DNA from: Mucilaginibacter sp.
GTDB taxonomy: Bacteria; Bacteroidota; Bacteroidia; Sphingobacteriales; Sphingobacteriaceae
Assembly: GCF_028288225.1 (NCBI RefSeq)
Contig: NZ_JAQBOC010000022.1
Span: 81,477 to 145,476 of the forward strand
Direction: 5' to 3'
Length of the DNA: 64,000 nt
The position numbers and the translations under genes are program-made. The notes below the pieces were generated by a model. It searched no databases and had not been told where the DNA came from. It saw only the letters and a list, made by a program, of their open reading frames with translations. The number at the start of each line of letters is the position of its first letter. Within the stretch, counting starts at the first letter, position 1. Below are positions 9,443 through 17,368 of the stretch, one piece after another.

Positions 9443-9787
9443 TTATCTTGTGATCATTTCATTAAATGTTTCTAGTAGTTGAAGGTATTTGTTTTTCCAA
9501 ATTTCATTTTCTTTTGAACTATATTTCGCAATATAGCTAACTTGTGAATCAGGCACCTGATGAATGATTTTAAAATCCTCACTTTTAAAGATTTCGGGAA
9601 ATTCCTGTGAGAAATCATGTCTTATTATACACCCAATTTTATATATTACTTCATTTTTTAAATGCTTTTGATTAAACCAGTTGTAAATAGATCTTCTGTT
9701 TACATTTGTGGCCCTTGCCAGGTCACTAATACAATAACCATTTTTTCGTACCCTATATTCAACAATCTGACCGTAATGTTTGTCCAT
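9443..9787 (-). CDS. Small HTH regulator with C-terminal coiled coil, EPS-border family, copy 1
   Basis: This 114-residue protein starts M-D-K-H-Y-G-Q-I-V-E. It has an HTH core (I-S-D-L-A-R-A-T-N-V-N-R-R-S then I-Y-N-W-F-N-Q-K), a conserved H-D-F-S-Q-E-F-P-E segment and a C-terminal helix (W-K-N-K-Y-L-Q-L-L-E). Two close paralogs are encoded at 11327-11677 and 49278-49643, and a more distant relative at 58840-59211. The HTH resembles prophage repressors, and DNA binding is inferred. No enzymatic motif is present. It is transcribed away from the polysaccharide locus, with a long AT-rich region upstream. Confidence 0.7.
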   Translation of the reverse strand: MDKHYGQIVEYRVRKNGYCISDLARATNVNRRSIYNWFNQKHLKNEVIYKIGCIIRHDFSQEFPEIFKSEDFKIIHQVPDSQVSYIAKYSSKENEIWKNKYLQLLETFNEMITR

Positions 9788-10458
9788 GGTATTTAATTAA
9801 ATTATTAATTGAAACTATAAAAGTATTTCTCATTTGTAAAATGTATTAAGTTAAGAAAGCGCCTATTTGTGGCAAAAGTTGACACATATAATATAAATTT
9901 ATTATAACTAAATTACAATTATTTAATTAAAAATCAATTTACTGATAATTATTATATTAATTTTTTAACGGGTTTTATAATTATGTAATTCGAAAAAGAA
10001 AATCGGCAAGTATTTTATAAATATTATTTAAGTGATTTATAAGAAGTCCGGAGTTGCATAAAAAACTCCAAATCAATATAAAATAAGCCAGTATTGACCC
10101 AGCGTATTTTATTGGCAAATAATTTAATTTGTAAATTATGAAATTTTATTTATAGGCTTACGGGGCAAATTTACATTATAAAACGAGAAAAATTTTGTAT
10201 TAAAATCCCCATAAAACGTACAATATCGTTCTCACATTGGCTGGTTTCAGTAAGTTTAATCCCAGGTTGAAACATTGCCATAAAATTCTTCTCTCTCTTA
10301 AATAACTTTCAACGTAGAAGAATTTACAGAGCTTTATGCTTTGGAAGATAATATTATATATTATCAAATATTTACATATTTTCTCAATATGATATACACT
10401 TTCTTTCAAACATTATATCTGCTGTTTAGATGCTTTACTTTTACTATAAATAAAATGT
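9788..10458. other. AT-rich intergenic region, no convincing gene
   Basis: This 670-bp stretch lies between two divergent genes. It is very rich in A and T and has stop codons in all frames. Short open stretches within it have no coding character. It presumably carries the promoters of both neighbours. No clear hairpin terminator or operator was found. Confidence 0.5.
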
Positions 10459-10914
10459 ATGGCTATGAAAAAAATCAACAAAAATTTAAATTGGAGCAAA
10501 CCTATAAACTTGAGCGTAGGTACTTTCCCGGCATTATCTTACAATGCAAAAAGAGTTTGTTTATTATTGTATACAGTTATTTTGCTTTCTGGTCTGGGGT
10601 GTAAAAAAAACAATTCCGTGGCAGACCAAAGCTCTTACTATGGATATGGTAAATTAGTTGTAACATGTGGTGGAAAATGTCATGTATTATTTGGAGTTCC
10701 AGACAAAATGAATGCATATGATATTGACTCAACCACAGCAACCTATTCCTTTAGATACCAAACAAAATATGATCTTGATATAACGATAACCCCAACGGAT
10801 AAAGATCAAAGTATTTCCATGGCTGTTTACAGTAGGGAAGAGAAACAAATCTTTCATAATACAGTAAATCAAAAGGTCGGGGTGCCCTGGCATTCAACAA
10901 TACTTGTGCCTTAA
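10459..10914 (+). CDS. Small predicted lipoprotein of unknown function
   Basis: The 151-residue protein has a long basic N-terminus, a hydrophobic segment (about 33-46) and then L-S-G-L-G-C-K-K-N, a plausible lipoprotein cleavage site. A mature domain of about 100 residues is left, rich in beta-forming residues and with T-C-G-G-K-C. No family was recognised. It stands alone between two HTH-family genes and is the only plus-strand gene in this border region. A MITE-like element lies just downstream. Translation could also begin at the Met two codons later. Confidence 0.6.
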   Translation: MAMKKINKNLNWSKPINLSVGTFPALSYNAKRVCLLLYTVILLSGLGCKKNNSVADQSSYYGYGKLVVTCGGKCHVLFGVPDKMNAYDIDSTTATYSFRYQTKYDLDITITPTDKDQSISMAVYSREEKQIFHNTVNQKVGVPWHSTILVP

Positions 10915-10935
10915 GCTGTCAATTAACTTTATTGC

Positions 10936-11095
10936 TTTAATTAAGTAAGGTAACTACTAGTGTTGTGGCACATATAAATTGACGTTTAGTCCTGAGTCAA
11001 AAGTCTTAAGTTCTAAGTCAGAAAAAGGCAAAATTTGACTTACTTACGACTAAATACTGTTGACTTAACACTAGTGTATACTTTACTTAATTAAA
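10936..11095. mobile_element. MITE-like element with 29-bp terminal inverted repeats
   Basis: The ends 10936-10964 and 11067-11095 are inverted repeats matching at 25 of 29 positions, including perfect 9-bp (ACTAGTGTT/AACACTAGT) and 13-bp blocks. The 102-bp interior has no gene but contains AGTC-type short repeats (for example GAGTCAAAAGTCTTAAG). Size, structure and intergenic location suit a non-autonomous element. No clear target-site duplication was found. The rest of the gap 10915-11326 shows nothing else. Confidence 0.6.
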
Positions 11096-11326
11096 TTTAT
11101 AATGGCTGCAGATTAATAAAAATCAATTCAGGTCATTTAATTATGTTTGAAATTTCACAGCAACACTTACCTAAACTGAGTATTGTTATTGCGAATCAAC
11201 CTGAATTGTAAATAAAGTTATAAAGAAAAAAATGTCCTTTTGAATTTTGCGGAAAGCCTACTTGTTTAAGCAAATTATATAACCTTCCATACTAACCAGG
11301 AAAGTTGATTTTTATTAAGACCAGAC

Positions 11327-11677
11327 TCATTGTCCACTCTCAATTCTGTTCCTTAAAAGATTGTTGTATTTTTCCAAAAGTTCAATATACTTATCTTTCC
11401 ATAATGGGGGATTTGAAGAGTCCCAAATTGAAAAACCGTTTAAACCCGGTAGATTTTGACTGAAGTCTTCCTTTCTGAATAACTCAGGAAATTCAACTGA
11501 AAAATCATGGTTTAATATTATTCCTATTTGATAAATTATTTCTTGTTTTAAATATTTTTGATTAAACCAGTTATAAACAGACCTTCTGTTCATATGTGTT
11601 AAACGGGCCAATTCACTTATACTGAACCCTTTTTTTCTTATAACTAATTCAACTATTTGACCGTAATGCTTGTCCAT
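11327..11677 (-). CDS. Small HTH regulator with C-terminal coiled coil, EPS-border family, copy 2
   Basis: This 116-residue paralog of the protein at 9443-9787 shares M-D-K-H-Y-G-Q-I-V-E, the HTH (I-S-E-L-A-R-L-T-H-M-N-R-R-S), Y-N-W-F-N-Q-K, H-D-F-S-V-E-F-P-E-L and the C-terminal W-K-D-K-Y-I-E-L-L-E-K-Y-N-N-L-L coil. It lies 123 bp downstream of the UpxY-like gene on the same strand, so the two could be co-transcribed. Function is unknown. A regulatory role at the polysaccharide locus is inferred from position and the HTH. Confidence 0.7.
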   Translation of the reverse strand: MDKHYGQIVELVIRKKGFSISELARLTHMNRRSVYNWFNQKYLKQEIIYQIGIILNHDFSVEFPELFRKEDFSQNLPGLNGFSIWDSSNPPLWKDKYIELLEKYNNLLRNRIESGQ

Positions 11678-11800
11678 AACTAATTTTAATTATTCAATTA
11701 AGACTAATATGCGGTTGACTTATTAAGAAGGAATCATAGTTTTCACTTATTTAGTTCCATATTTAAATTATAAGCCTAATTACTTATTAATTCTACTTTT

Positions 11801-12337
11801 TTAATTAATTGAAGACGATAATAACTGCTGACTCGTAAAGGAAAGTTGCTTTTGATTTATTTTTACGGTTAATGCACAATTAATATTGTCGAGGATCATC
11901 ACAACTGATCGGCCTTGTATTTTTGAAACTTCCCCTTCGTGGTTCAAAAGCGGACCGTTTGTTACTTTTACAATGTCTCCAACGTTAATATTTTTTAAAG
12001 AAATAGTTTTAATGTCAGTGTATTCATTCACTATTGTACGTATGCGTTCAATTTCATTATCTTTCATTGTTGCTGGCTTGCCACAATAAGATATAAAATT
12101 GATAACACCTGAAGTTTGCATCACCCTGGCTCGTTCATATGCATTTATGTGTACAAATAGGTAAGATTGAAATAACGGGATTTCAATAATTTTATTTCTG
12201 TCAACCCATTGCCTGGTTGTTTTTACAAGTGGACAAAAAGAATTAATCTTTTGATTTTTTAGTAACCGGTCAACTTTTTTTTCACATCTCGATCGGGTAT
12301 AAAGAACCATCCAATTTTTTATCTCAGCTTCTTTCAT
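11801..12337 (-). CDS. UpxY/RfaH-like NusG-family antiterminator
   Basis: The 178-residue protein has an NGN domain (about residues 7-105, starting N-W-M-V-L-Y-T-R-S-R-C-E-K-K-V) and a C-terminal KOW domain (V-G-D-I-V-K-V-T-N-G-P-L-L-N-H-E-G). The size fits the specialised NusG paralogs of Bacteroidota, in which UpxY proteins promote complete transcription of a linked capsule operon. Unlike typical upxY genes, which open the operon they serve, this one is divergent from the downstream exopolysaccharide genes. Its target therefore needs the leader at 12338-12870 or acts in trans (inference). Confidence 0.85.
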   Translation of the reverse strand: MKEAEIKNWMVLYTRSRCEKKVDRLLKNQKINSFCPLVKTTRQWVDRNKIIEIPLFQSYLFVHINAYERARVMQTSGVINFISYCGKPATMKDNEIERIRTIVNEYTDIKTISLKNINVGDIVKVTNGPLLNHEGEVSKIQGRSVVMILDNINCALTVKINQKQLSFTSQQLLSSSIN

Positions 12338-12498
12338 AGTTTCAGTAGGGTTAAATGTTTGATGTTTTACTGCTGTTAATTTAAAATAAACTCACTCTTT
12401 ATTAACTATCATGAAACAGCACATTTTTATTCTAAGGTAAAATAAATGAAAGAATGATTTCAAATGCGTGAAGAGTTGTGTCGGAATTTGTGCAATTA

Positions 12499-12625
12499 TG
12501 TGAAATAAAAAATGTGATTTTCACAACATTTGTGAAATAATGTGAAATAGCATTTTTAAACTATTTATAGTTCAAATCCACTCTGAAAAAGCAAATTCTC
12601 ACATTTTCACAAATTGTGCACAACA
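12499..12625. promoter_or_regulatory. Cluster of TGTGAAA half-sites in divergent promoter region
   Basis: The 533-bp gap between the UpxY-like gene and the first giant secreted protein has no gene. It carries TGTGAAAT at 12499, 12531 and 12541, TGTGATTT at 12513, and inverted TTCACA copies at 12520 and near 12607-12613. Such clustering suggests a multi-site operator. A similar pair (TTGTGAAATTAATGTGAA) occurs near 43055. The binding protein is unknown. Confidence 0.45.
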
Positions 12626-12870
12626 AACGTTCAGGGGCGGTTTTATTTCCGTATTATAATTAAACTTGTTATATCTGAAATGCAAACGTTCTTCATGACA
12701 GACCCGATTTGTTACTGAGAAAGCGGAGCCATATCTAAAAGTTTGATTATTATTAATTGTTATCTCAAAAAGGTTATTCAAAGCCCAAAGGTTTAAAATA
12801 TTTGCGCATTCCAATATCAGGTATAGCTGTTAAAAATCACCCAAAGATTATGAATTAAAGCATAAAGTTT

Positions 12871-15800
12871 ATGGCTAAATTTTTTACCCTGCAAATTTTC
12901 TTATTTCTATTTTTTTATGCGCTTGGCAGTAACCGCCATCTCTATAATTATAACAACAAAAATGCCTCAGATTTTAAACAGGACACTTGCAATCATATAA
13001 GTACGCTGCCGTGTAGTGCAATACAGGTAAGCTTGCCATATAGTTTATCTTTCAATACAGCTATACCGGGAAGTATAGTTGATAAGTTTGGACAAGGCAC
13101 AGGTTTTACAACTGTAAATAAGTATTCCGGAACACGCTTATCAGAAGATGGTCTGCCCTCGAACGCACTGGTGCCGGGTTATGAACCGTCAAAGATTGCA
13201 ATAACAGGCGGACAATTACACCTGGTAACAAATAAAGGAGTAGATATTTTGACTAATAATAATCAGCTTAATGTATTGGGCGTAAAAATAGCCACTGCTA
13301 AAAAGCTGCAAATTGAGGTGAAAGTAATTAACCCATTTAATGGCACATTATCGCAGCAGGCAGGTATCTGGTATGGTTTAAATGATAAAACCTATATTAA
13401 ATTAGATATTATTGGTAGTAAAGTTGAGTTAAGAAAAGAGGTTAATGATGCAACAAGTTCCGTAACCGGGAATGCCAATCCGGATCAGCGTATTACGGCT
13501 CTAATAAGTAATCTAAATACTAAAACTGTACGATTGCGCCTGGTGATAGATTCAGTGGCAAAAACTGCAGAAGGTTTTTATTCAACTGATGGTATAAATT
13601 ATATCAGTACAGGAGCCGCTTATTCAATCCGGAGCCTTAATATTGCCGGAACTCATTTAACTGATAATGTAGCCTATGCCGGCATATTTGCTACACATCG
13701 TAATGCAACAACAGCCGTTACTTATAACTTCGATGATTTTCAAATGTCGGATGTTGCATCTGTTACAAAGATACTTTCTTTTTCAAAAAGCACTTTGAAT
13801 TTAACTGTTATAAAAGGAGGGAAAATACTTCCACAATCAATTTATTTAACATCAAATGTAGCTTTACCACCCACATTTTCCTTTTCTAAAACAAATGCCG
13901 CCTGGCTTCATTTACCACAGCCACCAAATGATACCTTAGTTTTTAATTCACAACTGATTGATTCAACCACAAGTGTAGGTAATTACCAGGCATTGTTAAC
14001 TTGCGCTGCAACTGGTTATCAGTCTGCCGTATTACTTATAAATTTTAATGTTATCAATGCACTGAAGCCGCAAACTGTTAACGTGAATTTTCAGGATCTC
14101 CCTACTATACCTCCATTAAACTACCTAAGAGATTACGGGCAAGCTTATGGATTACGAACAGGTTTGAACCAGGGTAATGGATTTGAATTTGGATGGAAAA
14201 GAAGGTCAGATGGAACATTAATAAATATTACAGGAAATGGCAGGAATAGAGGTTATCCGGAAGACTTATTGTTGGCCACCTTAATTTGTATGCAAGCCAA
14301 TAGTATTAGTGGCACATTTAATGGTATAAAAGTTGAATCCTATTGGGACATTAAAGTTCCAAACGGCACATATGATGCTACCGTATCAGTAGGTGATGGC
14401 TTTGTAGGATCTTCACCGGAAAGTCACTCCATCAATATTGAGGCTGTAAATGCGATAAGTCATTTTGTACCAATCGGAAAACAAGGCTCAATAGGCCGTT
14501 TTAAATCGGCCACATCAAGGGTCACTGTGTCTGACGAGCACATGACAATTAATGCTGACGGGGGGACTAATACAAAAATTAATTTTGTTAGTATTACCCC
14601 GGTATCAATAAGCCCTTATTTATTTTGGGGAAAAAGTAACCAGGATTTAATTATTAACGCAGGTACACCCCAAACCAGGTCGTTCCCTGTAACATTGGGT
14701 TCTTCAAACAATTCCGCTACAACATATAAATTAACGGTTAGTTATGATAAACTTAAAGACTGGCTGAACTTTAACAGTACACAAACAGGAAAGCAACCAA
14801 TTGTGAATTTTAATTATACGGCAGCAAAGAATTTGCCGGTTGGAATTTACAGAGCTACGGTTTCAGCAACAAGCTCTCAATTTACCAGTGCAACTTTTGC
14901 TGTACAAGTAGCTGTAGTAGATAGCCTTAGGCCTTATGTAGTTTCATCATCTCCTTTAAATGGTGCTGTAAATGTTCCGGTGAACACTGTAAGTATAGCT
15001 GCAAATAATCTTCATATTCCTGTGGTAGCAGGCTACCCGGGCGGGGTTGATAATTCTACTATTACATCCTCAAGCGTTCGGTTATATCAATTAGTTGATA
15101 CCTCTTCAGTATTGGTGCCGGGAGTGGTACAGGGAACCGGCGGGGGGGATGCAATAAGTATTTCTCCTTCATCAGCTTTAATGCCTAACTCAAGGTACAA
15201 ATTTGTGGTTACATCTCTTGTTAAATCATATCCCGGAGCCGCCTTTGCACCTTATGAAGCCATCTTTACCACGGCAGCAGCTAACCCGGATTCAACAAAC
15301 ATTCTTAATGCACAATTTACCAAAATTCCTGTTGCTGGTACTCAAAATAAAAAATACACGTCTTTAGCCATAGGACCTGATGGCAAATTTTATGCTTTAA
15401 GGATTGACGGAACAATTGAACGATACCTGATTAATCACACTAACGGAAGTCTTACTATGGATAAGACAATAAAGACGCTTGTAAATAAATACGGTGGGCG
15501 CACGGCCATTGGTCTAACTTTTGACCCTCAATCAACTCCTTCTAATGTTATAATATGGGTTTCACATTCTTCGGCCGGCCTTACAGCAGCGCCATCATTT
15601 GACGGTAATATTTCCCGTTTACAGGGCGACAGTTTACAAAACGAACAATTGATCATTACAAAGCTTCCGCGATCTACACGCGATCACATGGTTAACGGCC
15701 TGGCTTTTGGACCCGATAATGCTCTTTACATATGCCAGGGTAGCAATAGTTCCGCAGGTTTATACGATAACGACTGGCAAAGAAGCGAAACATTACTATC

Positions 15801-17331
15801 AGGCACTATTTTACGCCTGAGTTTGAATAAACTGAACTCTTTTGCCTTGCCTTTAAATGTACAAACAACAGCAAACTTAAGTGTTATTAATAGTGCACCA
15901 TCTAATTTAGCAGTAATGAGTGATGGTACCTACAATCCTTATGGAAGCGCTTCACCATTAACAATATATGCGTCTGGTGTTCGTAATGCTTTTGATATGG
16001 TGTGGCATAGCAATGGGCAGCTATATCTGCCAACTAATGGATCAGGGGGCGGTGGTAATTCTCCGGCATCCGTTAATGGTACACGCAGACCTAACGGGAC
16101 TTTTTATCAGGGCCCGTCGATCCCAGCCACTACAGGTGTAAAAGTGCAAAGTGATTGGTTATTTAGGGTTAACCCAGCTATGCCCGTAGGCTTTTATGGG
16201 CACCCTAATCCGTTAAGAGGAGAATATGTTATAAATAGGGGATATATCGATAATCCATTGTATCCACCTTCAATAGTATCTGACCCAAATTATCGGCCGG
16301 CTTATAATTTCGGATTAAATAATTCGCCGGATGGTGCTTTAGAATATAAAAGCAACACTTTCAATGGCGCTTTAAAAGGAAAATTGCTCATATGCAGATT
16401 TAGTGGTGGCGGAGACATTATTGTTATGGAACCTGGCTCATTAGTCAAAACAACTTACGTAGGAAATGATGATCATATTTATGATATTGTTAAAGTAAAT
16501 ACCGGTTCAGGTAATAGTGGCTTAGTGGGAATGTCCGGCTTTGGCAATCCTCTTGATATTGTTGAAGATGTTGTAAATGGTAATCTGTATATAAATGAAT
16601 TTAACTGGAATAATAATCCAAATTTAACATCACAAATTACACTTTTAAAGGTCACAACCGCTAGCCAGCCAATGTCTGTACTTGCCCTTACAGCTATCCC
16701 GCAAGCCTTGGCAAATGATTACGAAGACAAAGAATACCAGGTAACGATAAGCAATAAAGGAGATGGCATATTAAAAGTTAAAGATATCAGCCTTTATGGA
16801 AATGACGCTTCAAAATTTAAAATAGCTGATATTCAGCTTCCATCTGGCAAAATGCCATTAGTTTTAAATAAAAACAGATCCTTAACTTTTAAGGTTTATA
16901 CAAAATCATCATTAAAAGAAGCGCTAAATGCCAAACTAAGAGTTATCAGCATAGATGATACAATAAAAACAGTTGATATTGATAATTCTGCACATGTTGA
17001 TTCAATAATAATTAAAAATGAAGATCAAAAAAGAATTGTTAAACTTCCAAAAGACGATGGTAGGATTTTAAAGGTTTATCCAAATCCTAATACTGCTGGA
17101 AAGATTTACGTTAGTTTAAAGAATTTCAAAGCAAAAGAGGACGTAAGCGTATATTTATTTGATATGACGGGTAAAAGAATTGAAACTATAGCAACACAAG
17201 CAAACATTCAGGGCGAAATTAATATACAGTTTGAAATTAAAAATATTATTGAAAATAAATTTTTTATAATCCGGGCCGTATATTCTACCGGATTCAAATA
17301 CGCAAAAGTAATAGTAAACAATATGAATTAA
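12871..17331 (+). CDS. Giant T9SS-exported multidomain protein with sugar-dehydrogenase-like beta-propeller
   Basis: The 1486-residue protein has an N-terminal signal. After I-S-T-L-P-C (about residue 45) comes a LamG/concanavalin-like domain to about 290. A BACON-like region follows to 390, then a carbohydrate-binding-like beta domain (399-575), a second BACON-like stretch, and a bacterial Ig-like domain from R-P-Y-V-V-S-S-S-P (687). Next is a beta-propeller (about 825-1270) with K-Y-T-S-L-A-I-G-P-D-G, R-D-H-M-V-N and N-A-L-Y-I-C-Q-G, resembling soluble glucose/sorbosone dehydrogenases. A type A T9SS sorting domain (V-Y-P-N-P-N onward, 1400-1486) ends it. It should be surface-attached. Enzyme activity is unproven, and a role in binding or modifying the polysaccharide is inferred from position. 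The next gene encodes a shorter paralog. Confidence 0.75.
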   Translation: MAKFFTLQIFLFLFFYALGSNRHLYNYNNKNASDFKQDTCNHISTLPCSAIQVSLPYSLSFNTAIPGSIVDKFGQGTGFTTVNKYSGTRLSEDGLPSNALVPGYEPSKIAITGGQLHLVTNKGVDILTNNNQLNVLGVKIATAKKLQIEVKVINPFNGTLSQQAGIWYGLNDKTYIKLDIIGSKVELRKEVNDATSSVTGNANPDQRITALISNLNTKTVRLRLVIDSVAKTAEGFYSTDGINYISTGAAYSIRSLNIAGTHLTDNVAYAGIFATHRNATTAVTYNFDDFQMSDVASVTKILSFSKSTLNLTVIKGGKILPQSIYLTSNVALPPTFSFSKTNAAWLHLPQPPNDTLVFNSQLIDSTTSVGNYQALLTCAATGYQSAVLLINFNVINALKPQTVNVNFQDLPTIPPLNYLRDYGQAYGLRTGLNQGNGFEFGWKRRSDGTLINITGNGRNRGYPEDLLLATLICMQANSISGTFNGIKVESYWDIKVPNGTYDATVSVGDGFVGSSPESHSINIEAVNAISHFVPIGKQGSIGRFKSATSRVTVSDEHMTINADGGTNTKINFVSITPVSISPYLFWGKSNQDLIINAGTPQTRSFPVTLGSSNNSATTYKLTVSYDKLKDWLNFNSTQTGKQPIVNFNYTAAKNLPVGIYRATVSATSSQFTSATFAVQVAVVDSLRPYVVSSSPLNGAVNVPVNTVSIAANNLHIPVVAGYPGGVDNSTITSSSVRLYQLVDTSSVLVPGVVQGTGGGDAISISPSSALMPNSRYKFVVTSLVKSYPGAAFAPYEAIFTTAAANPDSTNILNAQFTKIPVAGTQNKKYTSLAIGPDGKFYALRIDGTIERYLINHTNGSLTMDKTIKTLVNKYGGRTAIGLTFDPQSTPSNVIIWVSHSSAGLTAAPSFDGNISRLQGDSLQNEQLIITKLPRSTRDHMVNGLAFGPDNALYICQGSNSSAGLYDNDWQRSETLLSGTILRLSLNKLNSFALPLNVQTTANLSVINSAPSNLAVMSDGTYNPYGSASPLTIYASGVRNAFDMVWHSNGQLYLPTNGSGGGGNSPASVNGTRRPNGTFYQGPSIPATTGVKVQSDWLFRVNPAMPVGFYGHPNPLRGEYVINRGYIDNPLYPPSIVSDPNYRPAYNFGLNNSPDGALEYKSNTFNGALKGKLLICRFSGGGDIIVMEPGSLVKTTYVGNDDHIYDIVKVNTGSGNSGLVGMSGFGNPLDIVEDVVNGNLYINEFNWNNNPNLTSQITLLKVTTASQPMSVLALTAIPQALANDYEDKEYQVTISNKGDGILKVKDISLYGNDASKFKIADIQLPSGKMPLVLNKNRSLTFKVYTKSSLKEALNAKLRVISIDDTIKTVDIDNSAHVDSIIIKNEDQKRIVKLPKDDGRILKVYPNPNTAGKIYVSLKNFKAKEDVSVYLFDMTGKRIETIATQANIQGEINIQFEIKNIIENKFFIIRAVYSTGFKYAKVIVNNMN

Positions 17332-17368
17332 TAAATTCATAGATTTAGTAGCAGCTTAATTTAAATAA

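Noticed and set aside
10341..10604. 87-codon plus-strand frame overlapping the small lipoprotein gene
   Set aside because: It overlaps the better-supported lipoprotein frame and has low-complexity Phe/Tyr/Leu composition from AT-rich DNA.
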